Assembly: GCF_027270735.1 (NCBI RefSeq) | Contig: NZ_JAPWIJ010000009.1 | Location: forward strand, 124,001 to 188,000 | Origin: Rhodococcus ruber | GTDB taxonomy: Bacteria; Actinomycetota; Actinomycetes; Mycobacteriales; Mycobacteriaceae | DNA: 64,000 nucleotides | Direction: 5' to 3' | Shown here: piece by piece, positions 8,965 through 17,887 of the stretch | How the letters are laid out: each line of letters begins with the position of its first letter | How positions within the stretch are numbered: the stretch's first letter is position 1 | Program-made: the position numbers and the translations under genes | The notes under the pieces: model-generated | The model's database searches: none | What the model was told of the DNA's origin: nothing | What the model saw: only the letters and a program-made list of their open reading frames with translations

Positions 8965-10683
8965 TCACAGGCCCTTCATCTCCGCAACGCGCAGTGCGAG
9001 CGCCACATCCAGGCGCAGAATGGGATCGGTGGTGAAGGGGCCGACGATGGATTCCAGCTTGCCGATTCGGTAGCGGAGGGTGTTGTAGTGAAAGTGCAGC
9101 ACGCGTGCTGTTTCGGCGACATTGCAGTTGGTATCCAACAGTGCTTGCAGCGTTTGGCGCAGATCGAGAGCATCGGCATCGTCGCCCGCGAGTGAGCCCA
9201 ACACTTCGCTCGCGAACGCCTGCAACTCCGCGGCATCGGTCACCAGGGACAGCAGGCGGTGCACACCCAGGCTGTCGAAATGTGCCACCGACCCGTTACC
9301 GCTCATGCGTCGCCCGACCATGACGGCCTTGCGCGCTTGATCGTAGGCGCGTGGAATATCGGCGACGGAGTCGATGACTCGGCTGACCCCTGCGCCGAAC
9401 GAGTTACGGCCACCGCCCTTGTCGCCGGCCACGGACGCGATCAGATCGTCGACCACCTCGTGCTCGGTGCCCGGTTCGGCCGGCATGAGGGTGACGACCT
9501 CGTTGCTGAATCCGACGACGGGTGCCCGTCGATCGCGGCGGCGCACCACCTGTTGCCAGGCTGCGGTGAGCCGTTCCTGGGGTAGTCGTCCGGATACCGC
9601 AGGCTTCACCGAATTACTCACGGCCGCTTCGGCAATCTCGTCCAATTGAGCGACGATGACGACCATGCGTCGGTTCACGTCCCAGTCGAGTTGCGCGCAG
9701 TACTCGATGATCTGTTCGGGAGACTCGGTAGCGCCGTTGAGAACGTCACGCAAAAAATCGCCGCGGAACTTCGATTCCACGGCAGAGACCGCGAGCTTCT
9801 TGATGACCGCCAACGCGACCACTGTGGCCGCCCGCTCGAGAGACTGCATGGTGACCGGTCCGAGGCGTTGCGCCTCGGCCACGGCAACGATGAGGCCGTG
9901 GTCGGTGCCGCCCGCGATGATCGGTGCCACCGCGATGCGGTGCGTGTCGTCGCCCGGTACCGGCTGCAGGCCTTCGTGCAGGCGCTCGGTGAGCAGCCTG
10001 CCGGAAGGATCGAACAGCGGCATCTCCTCGAGCGCAGCAAGATCGGCATCGGCGCCGGCCGTGGCCTGCACCCTGCCATCGGGAGTGCAGATGAGCACCG
10101 ATGCCTCGAAGAGTGTGGCCACCTCGTCGGCAATCTGAGGTAGGTCTCCGCCCTCGAGCACGATCGAGGTGAGTGCTCGATGCATTCGGTCGGCGATGTC
10201 CAGTGCCCACGCCTGTCGGTCGACGAGGTGGGTGAACACCTCGGAGATGACCTCGTCGAATCCCACGTCGCGGCGAATGAGGAACAGCGGCAGGTCGAGT
10301 CGGTCGGCCGCCTCGATCATGGCGGCCGGCACGTCCCCGAAGTACCGGCCCTCCTTGACTCCCAGCGCTGCCGCGCCGCGCTCGGCCAAGCCTTCGACGA
10401 GCTCCACCAGGGCACCGGCACCGAACGGTCGACCCGAATCAGCATGTCGCAGAGGGAAACCCGTCGTCAGCAGCAGCTCGTTCTGCTTGACCCACGGCAA
10501 GATGTCGGGAACTTCGATGACGTTGACGCGTCGCACGATCTTCTCGAGGCCACGCTCGCCGGCGACAAGGGTGGACTCCGCGAGACTCGGTAGCGCGAGC
10601 AGTTCAGCGACAGTGAGGGCATAGCTCGCCGACGAGGGGAAGTCTCGTGTTCGTGGACGAAGTTCACCGACCATGTCATCCAT
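8965..10683 (-). CDS. PucR-family transcriptional regulator (second of two)
   Basis: This 572-residue protein has the same layout as the regulator at 4638-6302. The N-terminal PucR domain lies at about residues 25-150 (VNVIEVPDILPWVKQNELLL), with a GGDEF-like middle and a C-terminal helix-turn-helix at about 508-560 (NVAETARVLHFHYNTLRYRI). The helix-turn-helix regions of the two proteins are almost identical, so they may bind similar operators. The N-terminal sensor domains differ much more, which suggests different ligands. It lies between the two amidase genes. Confidence 0.92.
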   Translation of the reverse strand: MDDMVGELRPRTRDFPSSASYALTVAELLALPSLAESTLVAGERGLEKIVRRVNVIEVPDILPWVKQNELLLTTGFPLRHADSGRPFGAGALVELVEGLAERGAAALGVKEGRYFGDVPAAMIEAADRLDLPLFLIRRDVGFDEVISEVFTHLVDRQAWALDIADRMHRALTSIVLEGGDLPQIADEVATLFEASVLICTPDGRVQATAGADADLAALEEMPLFDPSGRLLTERLHEGLQPVPGDDTHRIAVAPIIAGGTDHGLIVAVAEAQRLGPVTMQSLERAATVVALAVIKKLAVSAVESKFRGDFLRDVLNGATESPEQIIEYCAQLDWDVNRRMVVIVAQLDEIAEAAVSNSVKPAVSGRLPQERLTAAWQQVVRRRDRRAPVVGFSNEVVTLMPAEPGTEHEVVDDLIASVAGDKGGGRNSFGAGVSRVIDSVADIPRAYDQARKAVMVGRRMSGNGSVAHFDSLGVHRLLSLVTDAAELQAFASEVLGSLAGDDADALDLRQTLQALLDTNCNVAETARVLHFHYNTLRYRIGKLESIVGPFTTDPILRLDVALALRVAEMKGL

Positions 10684-10725
10684 TGTTCAACCGTACGTTG
10701 CCGTCCGTTCGCCTGTGGTGGGGGA

Positions 10726-12174
10726 TCAGCGGACCTGCAGAGCAGGTGGGACGACGCGCTCGACCCAGCGGGTGGCCTGCTCGTACGCGTACGCGAGTTG
10801 CAGGACCGAACGATCGGCACCGTGCCTGCCGATGATCTGTACCCCCATCGGCAGACCGCGATCGTCGAAACCGACCGGTACGGCCGCGATCGGAACACCG
10901 GCCATCGTCCACGGCACCACTGTCTCCATCCACCGGTGGTAGGTGTCCATCGAACGCCCTGCGATGGACTGCGGCCAATGCTGTTCCTTGTCGAACGGGA
11001 ACACCTGGGCGCTGGGTGCGAGAACGAAGTCGTAGGTCTCGAACAGCGTGTTCAGGGCAGCGTTCCAATCGTTGCGCTTCTGCGCCGCCGCGGTGATGTC
11101 GAGAGCGCTGAGTGCGACGGCATGCTCCATCTCCCAGACCATTTCAGGCTTCATCAGCGCGCGCGTTCGAGGATCCGCATAGAGGTCGGCCATTCCGAGC
11201 TGAGCCCACCAACGCCACGTCAGGAACGAATCCCAAATATGGGCCGGGTCGTAGTCGGGCAGAGCCGCATCGACCTCGCAACCGAGATCGGCAAAGATGG
11301 GAAACGCAGATTCGCACAGGTCGAGCACGCCGGGTTCGGTTGCCAGATAACCGTTCCAGTCACCGACCCAGGCGATCCGGGCCCCCCGAAAGCTGCGTTC
11401 GAGAGTGCGCGTGAAGATTTCCGGGTCTTCGTCGAGTGCGAGTGGAGCGTTGGCATCCGGTCCGGCCATCGTCGAGAGCAGGTGAGCGACGTCGGTGACC
11501 GATCGTCCCATCGGGCCGGCCACTGCGCCCTGGGCGATGAATCCAGGCTCGGGGATCCGTCCCCAGGACGGACGGAAACCGACAACGTTGTTGAATGCCG
11601 CCGGGTTGCGCAGTGAACCCATGTAGTCGGTGCCGTCGGCCACGGGCAGCATGCGCAGCGCGAGCGCCGCCGCCGCACCTCCGCTGCTGCCGCCGGCGGT
11701 GAGTGAGTGATCGTAGGGGGAGACGGTGGTGCCGTACACCGGGTTGTAGGTCTGGGATCCGTAGCCGAATTCCGGTGTGTTGGTCTTGCCGATGATGATG
11801 GCTCCGGCGGCTCTGATTCGAGCGACGAAGAGATCGTCCGCCTCGGCGATCCGATCCGCGAAAATCGCCGATCCCGAGGTGAACGGTAAGCCCTTCACAG
11901 CCGAAAGATCCTTCACCGCATGGGGAAACCCGTGCATCCAACCGAGGTACTGCCCCTGCGCCAGCTGGTCGTCACGCTCCCGCGCCTCGGCGATCAACTC
12001 CTCACGGTCACGCAGGGCCACGATGGCATTGACGGTGGGATTGTGGATCTCGATGTGGTCCAGATACGCCGTCATGGTCTCGACACAGGACACCTCCCGA
12101 CGCTTGATCTTTCCGCTGAGTTCGAGTGCGTCGATCATCAGAAGTTCGGTAGCGGGTCCGGCGGAGGTTGCCAT
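10726..12174 (-). CDS. Amidase-signature hydrolase, candidate ureidomalonase
   Basis: This 482-residue amidase-signature protein has K88 (AVKDL), cis-serine S163 (GGSSGG) and nucleophile S187 (GTDYMGSLRNP). The nucleophile motif has methionine where most members have glycine, and the amidases at 7567 and 20741 read GGSVR. The start at 12174 follows an AAGGA ribosome site and removes about 75 low-complexity residues. It lies directly downstream of barbiturase, whose product ureidomalonate must be split to malonate and urea. Placement makes it the best local candidate for ureidomalonase. This is inferred from position and chemistry, and no sequence hallmark of the activity is known to me. Confidence 0.85.
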   Translation of the reverse strand: MATSAGPATELLMIDALELSGKIKRREVSCVETMTAYLDHIEIHNPTVNAIVALRDREELIAEARERDDQLAQGQYLGWMHGFPHAVKDLSAVKGLPFTSGSAIFADRIAEADDLFVARIRAAGAIIIGKTNTPEFGYGSQTYNPVYGTTVSPYDHSLTAGGSSGGAAAALALRMLPVADGTDYMGSLRNPAAFNNVVGFRPSWGRIPEPGFIAQGAVAGPMGRSVTDVAHLLSTMAGPDANAPLALDEDPEIFTRTLERSFRGARIAWVGDWNGYLATEPGVLDLCESAFPIFADLGCEVDAALPDYDPAHIWDSFLTWRWWAQLGMADLYADPRTRALMKPEMVWEMEHAVALSALDITAAAQKRNDWNAALNTLFETYDFVLAPSAQVFPFDKEQHWPQSIAGRSMDTYHRWMETVVPWTMAGVPIAAVPVGFDDRGLPMGVQIIGRHGADRSVLQLAYAYEQATRWVERVVPPALQVR

Positions 12175-12212
12175 GGGAGTTCCTTCGATCCGAGAGATGC
12201 AGTGATGAGGGC

Positions 12213-12258
12213 CGAATGCCGCGCGGCTCCGAAAGGAATCGGTTCCGCGCGGCGTTCG
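12213..12258 (-). terminator. Stem-loop between barbiturase and the candidate ureidomalonase
   Basis: Going outward, a 4-bp core (CCGA/TCGG), a 9-bp GC-rich stem (GCCGCGCGG/CCGCGCGGC) and a flanking CGAA/TTCG pair surround an AAGGAA loop. It starts 20 nt after the barbiturase stop. No long U-tract follows, so it could be an intrinsic terminator, an attenuator that lowers downstream amidase expression, or an mRNA-stabilising hairpin. Confidence 0.6.
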
Positions 12259-12278
12259 TTCGGTAGTCGAGCTCTGCG

Positions 12279-13400
12279 CTATCCGAGGTCGACGATCGCA
12301 GCGACGGGTCCGCCGCCTTCGGGTCCCTGGTGTGCGGCCGAGACCGACACGAACACTGCCGGATCGCCCGTCACCGCGGCCGTGACTCCGCCGACGCACG
12401 CCTTGATCTGGCGGTGCCAGTGCACGTCGGAGTCGTCCAGCATCGCGTTACGGCGGCCACGAACCGTACCGTCCTGGCTCGCTTCACATTTGAGGAATAC
12501 GTTGACCAGCTTGCCGTCGAGGTCTGCGGTGCGCGGACGCTCGGGAAGTTCGAGGCCGGCGTCCTTGATGGCATCCCAGATGCCGTCCTGATCGAGCGCA
12601 TCCTTCATGACACTGTGGCCGATGCGGTACCGACCGCCGATTCCGCGGGTGTTTCCGACGACGACGATCTGCGCACGGTCGAGCTCCACGCCCGAGGAGC
12701 ACGATGCGACAGACGAATACAGTTCGCGACTGTGCATGACATCCTCGTCCGTCGGCATGTCGATCTCGCCGAGGGCAACAGCGATACCGAGAGCGGTTCC
12801 GCCGTTCGAGAGGTCCATCGACTCGTGTGTCTGCTCGGTCCAGACGGTCTTGCCGCGGCTCTTGGCATCGCGAATGGTGTGAATCGTCAGTAGCGGTGTC
12901 TTGGTCTGCACGTAGTGCACGTCGGCCGGATCGGTGATTCCTGCGTTGGCCATGGCATCTCTCACTGCCGCAGCAACCTTGGTGATCATGGCGGTGCGAC
13001 CGATGTCCTCGGGCATGAGCTGCTCGCTCATCGCGACGCCGACCGTCAGACGAGGCTCGTCGGACTGCACGGCCTTGTCGGCCGGCACGGTGGCGAAGAT
13101 CGTCGCGTGCGGGCTGATGACTCCGTCGGTTCCGCCGGACCACACGATCGGTACCTCGCCGACGTCGTGGGCGCTCCGGGTTCCTTTCGCGGACAACACC
13201 TCACGGAAGGCGCGGTCGGCGATGATGCGGGTGTAGTCGTTGACGCCACCGTTGCCCTCGGTCTTGCCGATGACCGCGATGACCCGGTCGGCGTCGAGCA
13301 CCCCGTCGTCGATGAGCTTCGCCAGCTCGCTGGCGTCGGACACGTTGTGGAGTGGGACCTTGCGGACCTCGATTGCATCGGGCACTGAAATCTCCTTCAT
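12279..13400 (-). CDS. bar: Barbiturase (barbiturate amidohydrolase)
   Basis: This enzyme opens the barbituric acid ring to give ureidomalonate, the second step of oxidative pyrimidine degradation. It has 373 residues and belongs to the cyanuric acid amidohydrolase/barbiturase family, a three-repeat fold with three Ser-Lys pairs. The likely residues are K46 (IGKTEG) with S88 (VWSGGTDG), K167 (VQTKTPLL) with the serines near 235, and K304 (FLKCEAS) with the serine near 354 ([10 protein letters not shown]). Long stretches match the Rhodococcus erythropolis barbiturase as I recall it. A uracil phosphoribosyltransferase gene beside it repeats the reported arrangement. Cyanuric acid hydrolase is the only serious alternative, and the pyrimidine context argues against it. 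Confidence 0.93.
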   Translation of the reverse strand: MKEISVPDAIEVRKVPLHNVSDASELAKLIDDGVLDADRVIAVIGKTEGNGGVNDYTRIIADRAFREVLSAKGTRSAHDVGEVPIVWSGGTDGVISPHATIFATVPADKAVQSDEPRLTVGVAMSEQLMPEDIGRTAMITKVAAAVRDAMANAGITDPADVHYVQTKTPLLTIHTIRDAKSRGKTVWTEQTHESMDLSNGGTALGIAVALGEIDMPTDEDVMHSRELYSSVASCSSGVELDRAQIVVVGNTRGIGGRYRIGHSVMKDALDQDGIWDAIKDAGLELPERPRTADLDGKLVNVFLKCEASQDGTVRGRRNAMLDDSDVHWHRQIKACVGGVTAAVTGDPAVFVSVSAAHQGPEGGGPVAAIVDLG

Positions 13401-13463
13401 CGCGGACTGTGAATACGGCAGAGTCGGCCGGCATGGCGCGGCGGTGCTCTTGCCCCTCGAACG

Positions 13464-15044
13464 CTATCGACCGTTCGAGGTGGGATGCACTGGCAAGCTT
13501 TGCTCAATCAGTGCTTCTTTTTGGTGATCGGACATCCCCAGGTAGCGGTAACGCTGCAGGCGTCGGGTCACCAAATCGGTTGGATCGGCGGCGAGCAGCT
13601 TTGCCAATTCGTGTTCGAGCACGGTGCCGAGGCGGGAGAGAAACTGCGCAGGTTCATCGGATGCATCCGGGCGTTCGGCAACGATCCGATCGATGACGCC
13701 GTTGCGCAGCAGGTCGATGCTGCGCACGCCCTGCTCCTCGGCCATCTCCGCAGCGCGGTCGGTGGTGTGGAACTTGATCGCCGATGCACCTTCCGGTGGC
13801 AGCGGCGAGAGCCAGCCGTGCTGCGCGCACAGCACGCGGTCGGCCGGGAGCAATGCGAGGGCACCGCCGCCTGCGCCCTGGCCCAGCAGCAGGCAGATCG
13901 TGGGTGCCTTCAGCGTCGTGAGTTCGACCAGGCACCTGGCTATTTCACCCGCCAGGCCGCCCTCCTCGGCCTCTTTGCTCAATGCGGCACCAGCGGTGTC
14001 GATGACGGTGACGAGGGGCAGTTGCAGTTCCTCGGCCAGTCGCATACCGCGGCGCGCTTCGCGCAACCCTGCCGGACCCAACGGTTGATCGGCGAAGGTG
14101 CGATCCTGACCGAGCACGACGCACGCAGACGCGCCGAATTTGGCCAACGCGAGAAACAGTCCCGGCTCGATTTCACCGGCTCCGGTGCCTTGCAGTGGCG
14201 TGACTGTGTTCGCTGCCGATCGCACGAGTCGGCGCACCCCTGGCCGTTCCGGCCGTCGTGATCGTTGGATGGATTCCCAGGCCGGGACGTCGTCGAGGTG
14301 TTCCAACGGAATGTTCGGAACGGGTGGAGGTGGCTCGTGCGGTGCGCACAGCACGGCGAGGGCCGCGATCGCCACCTCACGCAATTTCTCGGGCGGCACA
14401 ACGGCATCGACAAGGCCTCTGGCCGCGAGGTTTTCAGCGGTTTGCACGCCCGAGGGGAATTTCGCTCCGTAGAGAGCCTCGTACACGCGCGGTCCGAGAA
14501 ACCCGAGCAGTGCACCCGGTTCGGCCGCGGTCACGTGTCCGAGGGAGCCCCACGAGGCCAGCGCTCCACCGGTGGTGGGATGACGGAGATAGACGGCGTA
14601 AGCGAGGCCCGCCGACTTGTGCGCCGCAATTGCCGCCGAGATCTTCACCATCTGCAGAAATGCGACGGTGCCCTCCTGCATGCGTGTTCCACCCGAGGTG
14701 GGCACGGCCAGCAGCGGGAGCTTCTGCGCAGTAGCCTTCTCGACGGCCTGCACCAGTCGTTCCGCTGCCGCAGTTCCGATGGACCCTGCGAGAAAGCCGA
14801 ACTCGCACATGACAAGTGCCACGCGCCGGCCGGCGAGTGTCGCTTCACCGGTCAGGACCGCCTCGTCGCAGCCGCTCGACTCGCGAGCCGCTTCGAGCTC
14901 GTCGAGGTAGCTCTGTTGTGGAGGCCCGTGGACTCCGATCGGGGGTAACGGTTCGCCGTCCCAGCGAACGAAACTGCCGTCGTCGACGACCATGTCGACG
15001 AGTTCGAGCGCGCCGAGCCGGGAAGGCGCGCCGGTGCGGGTCAT
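13464..15044 (-). CDS. Acyl-CoA carboxyltransferase-like protein (fused beta/alpha), candidate malonyl-CoA decarboxylase
   Basis: This 526-residue protein joins two crotonase-fold carboxyltransferase halves, as in fused AccDA-type proteins. Residues about 70-225 resemble AccD (TSGGTRMQEG), and about 290-500 resemble AccA (VIDTAGAALSKEAEEGGLAGEIA, shown here only as a landmark in two parts: VIDTAGAAL and EEGGLAGEIA). The AccD zinc finger is missing. No biotin carboxylase or biotin carrier gene is nearby. The ATG at 15044 overlaps the CaiB stop (ATGA). With a CoA transferase and a malonate-producing pathway next to it, decarboxylation of malonyl-CoA to acetyl-CoA, analogous to MdcD/MdcE, is a reasonable inference. 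An ordinary acyl-CoA carboxylase subunit remains possible. Confidence 0.8.
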   Translation of the reverse strand: MTRTGAPSRLGALELVDMVVDDGSFVRWDGEPLPPIGVHGPPQQSYLDELEAARESSGCDEAVLTGEATLAGRRVALVMCEFGFLAGSIGTAAAERLVQAVEKATAQKLPLLAVPTSGGTRMQEGTVAFLQMVKISAAIAAHKSAGLAYAVYLRHPTTGGALASWGSLGHVTAAEPGALLGFLGPRVYEALYGAKFPSGVQTAENLAARGLVDAVVPPEKLREVAIAALAVLCAPHEPPPPVPNIPLEHLDDVPAWESIQRSRRPERPGVRRLVRSAANTVTPLQGTGAGEIEPGLFLALAKFGASACVVLGQDRTFADQPLGPAGLREARRGMRLAEELQLPLVTVIDTAGAALSKEAEEGGLAGEIARCLVELTTLKAPTICLLLGQGAGGGALALLPADRVLCAQHGWLSPLPPEGASAIKFHTTDRAAEMAEEQGVRSIDLLRNGVIDRIVAERPDASDEPAQFLSRLGTVLEHELAKLLAADPTDLVTRRLQRYRYLGMSDHQKEALIEQSLPVHPTSNGR

Positions 15045-16213
15045 CGCGCTGTCTCCAACCACGCACGGATCGAGTCACCGTGTTGATCGAGCGTGGGCGG
15101 GGCCGCATGGGTTGTGCGCATACCGGGCCCCTCGCAATCCTCGTCCATGCGTAGCGCCGGTCCGGGCAGGGTGATCGGGCCCAACGCGGAATGGTCGACG
15201 TCGATCATGAGTCCTTGCGAGCGTGTTTGTTCCCAGGTGTACACCTCGGCGAGATCGCGAACGCGACCGGCGGGAATACCCAGTTCGCCCAGCAGCCCGA
15301 GCAATTTGTCGGTGGGCCAATCCGCGAAGGCGGCTTCGACAGCAGCGATCACCGCGTCCCGATCGGCGACGCGTTGCGGATTGGTCGCCCACTCCGTGCG
15401 GTCCAATCCGAAATGGGGTGCGAAGCGTTGCCACAATCCCTCACTGCCGACGGCGATTTGTACGAGTCCCTCGGCCGAGTGGAACAGTCCGTACGGACAG
15501 ATCGACGGGTGATGCCCGCCGGTGGGACGCGGCACCTCGCCGGCCACCGTGTAACGAGTTCCTTGGAACGCATGCACCCCGACGATGGACGCCAACAGGC
15601 TGGTTCGCACCACGCGGCCACGCCCCGTGCTGTGGCGCTCGTGCAGTGCGGCGACGACGCCGTAAGCACCGTTCATACCGGCAAGCAGATCGCCGATGGG
15701 GACGCCGACCCGAGTGGGTTCGTCACGGGAAGGACCGGTCAACGACATCAATCCCGCCTCGCCCTGGGCGATTTGGTCGTAACCGGGTCGAGTGCCTTCG
15801 GGGCCGTCGTGTCCGAACCCGGTGATCGACAGAATGACCAAACGTGGATTCAGCCGATGCAGGGCGTCCATGCTGTATCCGAGGCGGTCGAGAACACCCG
15901 GCCGAAAATTCTCGACGAGCACGTCCGCCCGCTCGATCAGTGCAGTGAGCGTGGCGCGGCCATCGACGGCCTTGAGATCGAGAGCGATGGACTCCTTGTT
16001 GCGATTGCAGGAGAGGAAGTACGTCGAGTGTCGGTCTCCGTCTTCGTCGGCGACGAACGGCGGACCCCAACTCCTGGTGTCGTCTCCGCCGGTCGGTGAC
16101 TCGACCTTGATCACCCGCGCGCCGAGGTCACCGAGCATCATTGCCGCTTGGGGTCCGGCGAGCGCGCGTGAAAGATCGACGACGAGGCAGTCGGAGAGGG
16201 GGCCGACGGTCAT
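15041..16213 (-). CDS. CaiB/BaiF-family (class III) CoA transferase
   Basis: This 390-residue class III CoA transferase has the family start (LSDCLVVDLSRALAGPQAAM) and the probable catalytic aspartate D175 (VPIGDLLAGM). The start at 16213 removes an upstream in-frame extension of low plausibility that would run into the promoter region. It is the first gene of the minus-strand pyrimidine operon and overlaps the carboxyltransferase gene by 4 nt. In this context it would move CoA from a donor such as succinyl-CoA or acetyl-CoA to malonate. The substrate is an inference from neighbours. Confidence 0.85.
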   Translation of the reverse strand: MTVGPLSDCLVVDLSRALAGPQAAMMLGDLGARVIKVESPTGGDDTRSWGPPFVADEDGDRHSTYFLSCNRNKESIALDLKAVDGRATLTALIERADVLVENFRPGVLDRLGYSMDALHRLNPRLVILSITGFGHDGPEGTRPGYDQIAQGEAGLMSLTGPSRDEPTRVGVPIGDLLAGMNGAYGVVAALHERHSTGRGRVVRTSLLASIVGVHAFQGTRYTVAGEVPRPTGGHHPSICPYGLFHSAEGLVQIAVGSEGLWQRFAPHFGLDRTEWATNPQRVADRDAVIAAVEAAFADWPTDKLLGLLGELGIPAGRVRDLAEVYTWEQTRSQGLMIDVDHSALGPITLPGPALRMDEDCEGPGMRTTHAAPPTLDQHGDSIRAWLETAR

Positions 16214-16431
16214 CGGACTGCCCTGCCCGTGTCGATGAGATGTGGGTCGGCGGGGAGCCCGAAGGAAATGCAGCGAGGGGTCATGCGTCCGAGTCAACGT
16301 GCCCGTCGCTACCGAGTCGTTGGCAAATGTTGCCGACGCTGACAGGTCGGTTTCGGACCTCGGTGAGCGCGTGTCGATCGATGACGCAGCAGGTGGACGA
16401 ACGGTCGATCGACAGCCCATAATCACCGACC
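16214..16431. promoter_or_regulatory. Divergent promoter region between the CaiB gene and upp
   Basis: This 218-nt region separates the minus-strand pyrimidine operon from upp. It contains the short palindrome GGCAA-ATG-TTGCC at 16322-16334. It also contains a longer inverted repeat close to upp, listed separately. Both are candidate sites for the PucR proteins. No reliable -35/-10 pair could be assigned by eye. Confidence 0.55.
16372..16414. promoter_or_regulatory. Perfect 10-bp inverted repeat upstream of upp
   Basis: TGTCGATCGA at 16372-16381 pairs with TCGATCGACA at 16405-16414 across a 23-nt spacer. The right arm ends 17 nt before the upp start. Each arm also contains the short palindrome TCGATCGA. 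It could be a pair of regulator half-sites, for example for PucR or another pyrimidine regulator, or a leader hairpin covering the upp ribosome site. Confidence 0.5.
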
Positions 16432-17055
16432 ATGGACACACGGGTAGTCGACCATCCTTTGACCGCAGCACTTTTGACGACCATGCGCGATGTGCACAGC
16501 GACAACGCCACCTTCAGGTCTGCGCTGCGCCAGCTGACTCACACGTTGGTCTACGAAGCGTTGCGTGATGCGCGAGTGGTGGAGTTCGATGTCGAGACTC
16601 CGGTTGCCCACACCACCGGGGTTCGGCTCGCACACCCACCTCTGCTCGTGCCGGTGTTGCGCGCGGGACTCGGCATGGTCGAACAGGCGAGCTCGCTGAT
16701 TCCGCAGTCGGGCGTCGGGTTCATCGGTATGGCGCGCGACGAGGAGACGCTCGAACCCGTGCCGTATCTGGAGTCTCTGCCCGCCGACCTGTCCCATACC
16801 CCGGTCTTCGTTCTGGATCCGATGGTGGCAACCGGTGGATCGATGGTGCGGACGATCGATCTGCTGGTGGCGCGCGGAGCAACCGACGTGGTGGTCGTGT
16901 GCGTGGTCGTGACCCCCGAAGGCATTGCTGCTCTGGAGAAGTCAGGCCATCCCGTCAGAGTCGTCACCGCTGCCATCGACGATGAGCTCGACGATCGGGG
17001 CATCGTCGTGCCCGGTCTCGGTGACGCGGGTGACCGTCAGTTCGGACCTCGCTGA
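16432..17055 (+). CDS. upp: Uracil phosphoribosyltransferase
   Basis: This cytoplasmic salvage enzyme makes UMP from uracil and PRPP. The 207-residue protein is the normal UPRT length. The PRPP-binding loop is [12 protein letters not shown] at about residues 127-138, [11 protein letters not shown] lies at 72-82, and the uracil-binding tail is near [13 protein letters not shown]. It is divergent from the degradation operon, so the locus can choose between uracil salvage and oxidation. A upp gene next to barbiturase has been reported in Rhodococcus erythropolis. It converges on the ABC permease gene with a 10-nt gap. Confidence 0.95.
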   Translation: MDTRVVDHPLTAALLTTMRDVHSDNATFRSALRQLTHTLVYEALRDARVVEFDVETPVAHTTGVRLAHPPLLVPVLRAGLGMVEQASSLIPQSGVGFIGMARDEETLEPVPYLESLPADLSHTPVFVLDPMVATGGSMVRTIDLLVARGATDVVVVCVVVTPEGIAALEKSGHPVRVVTAAIDDELDDRGIVVPGLGDAGDRQFGPR

Positions 17056-17065
17056 ACGGACCTCG

Positions 17066-17887
17066 TTACCGGCCGCCGTATTTCGAGGTGATGCGACTTT
17101 CCAACCACTGCAACGCAATCGTGGGAGGCAGTGCCATCACCAGGATCAACACAACCGTGCCCATGATGTTCTCCATGCGTACCAGGCTGACGTTGCGCAG
17201 AAGTTCGTATCCGATGCCGCTGGATGACGAGAACATCTCGGCGAGAAGCAGACCCAGGAACGCCAAACCGAAGGTCATTCGCATACCCGTTGCGAGCGCC
17301 GGGAGCACCGCGGGAATGACGATCTGACGGATCAACCTGGGCCAGCTCACCTGAAGCGATGCCGCCATCTTCAGGTGGATTCTCTGGACAGATGCCGTCG
17401 CCTCGACCGCGACGAGGAACATCGGGATGAAGGCGGCGTAGAAGGAGAATCCGAATCGGCTCAGTGCGCCGATACCGAGGAACGACAGGAAGATCGGGTA
17501 CAGCACGATCTTCGGAATGCTGTTGATCGAGTAGACGATCGGGGCGATGGTTCTGGTCCAGAACGGGCTCAGGCCCAGCGTCAGGCCCAGCAGTGAACCC
17601 ACGACGGTGCTGGCCAGAAACGCGAGCACGAGGATCCGCAGCGAGTCGCCGACATTGGCGCGGAAGTCCGCCTTGCCCAGGTCCTCGATGAGCGAGGCCA
17701 TGGCCTCGGCCGGCGTCGGGAAGATGAGACTGTCGACGAGAACGGCCGCGACCCACCAGATCAGGACTGCAACGACGGCCACGACCAGTGGTGGGAGAAA
17801 CCGTCGGGCGTTGGTGCGGCCCGCGGACGAGGTGACCTTCGGGGGAGCGGTGGGTGTGGTGGCTACTCTGTCCAAGGTGCTGCTCAT
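17066..17887 (-). CDS. ABC transporter permease, NitT/TauT (SsuC-like) type
   Basis: This 273-residue integral membrane permease has about six membrane segments and the binding-protein-dependent transport domain. The EAA-like coupling loop is ASLQVSWPRLIRQIVIPAVL. It begins at 17887, where its ATG overlaps the stop of the other permease (TGATG), which is preferred to an ATG 15 nt earlier. It is the last gene of a four-gene importer operon (binding protein, ATPase, permease, permease). Having two different permeases suggests a heterodimeric channel. Confidence 0.9.
   Translation of the reverse strand: MSSTLDRVATTPTAPPKVTSSAGRTNARRFLPPLVVAVVAVLIWWVAAVLVDSLIFPTPAEAMASLIEDLGKADFRANVGDSLRILVLAFLASTVVGSLLGLTLGLSPFWTRTIAPIVYSINSIPKIVLYPIFLSFLGIGALSRFGFSFYAAFIPMFLVAVEATASVQRIHLKMAASLQVSWPRLIRQIVIPAVLPALATGMRMTFGLAFLGLLLAEMFSSSSGIGYELLRNVSLVRMENIMGTVVLILVMALPPTIALQWLESRITSKYGGR

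Noticed and set aside
12279-13400. Cyanuric acid amidohydrolase (s-triazine degradation)
   Set aside because: Same family, but the sequence follows Rhodococcus barbiturase and the neighbours are pyrimidine genes; no triazine or biuret genes are present.
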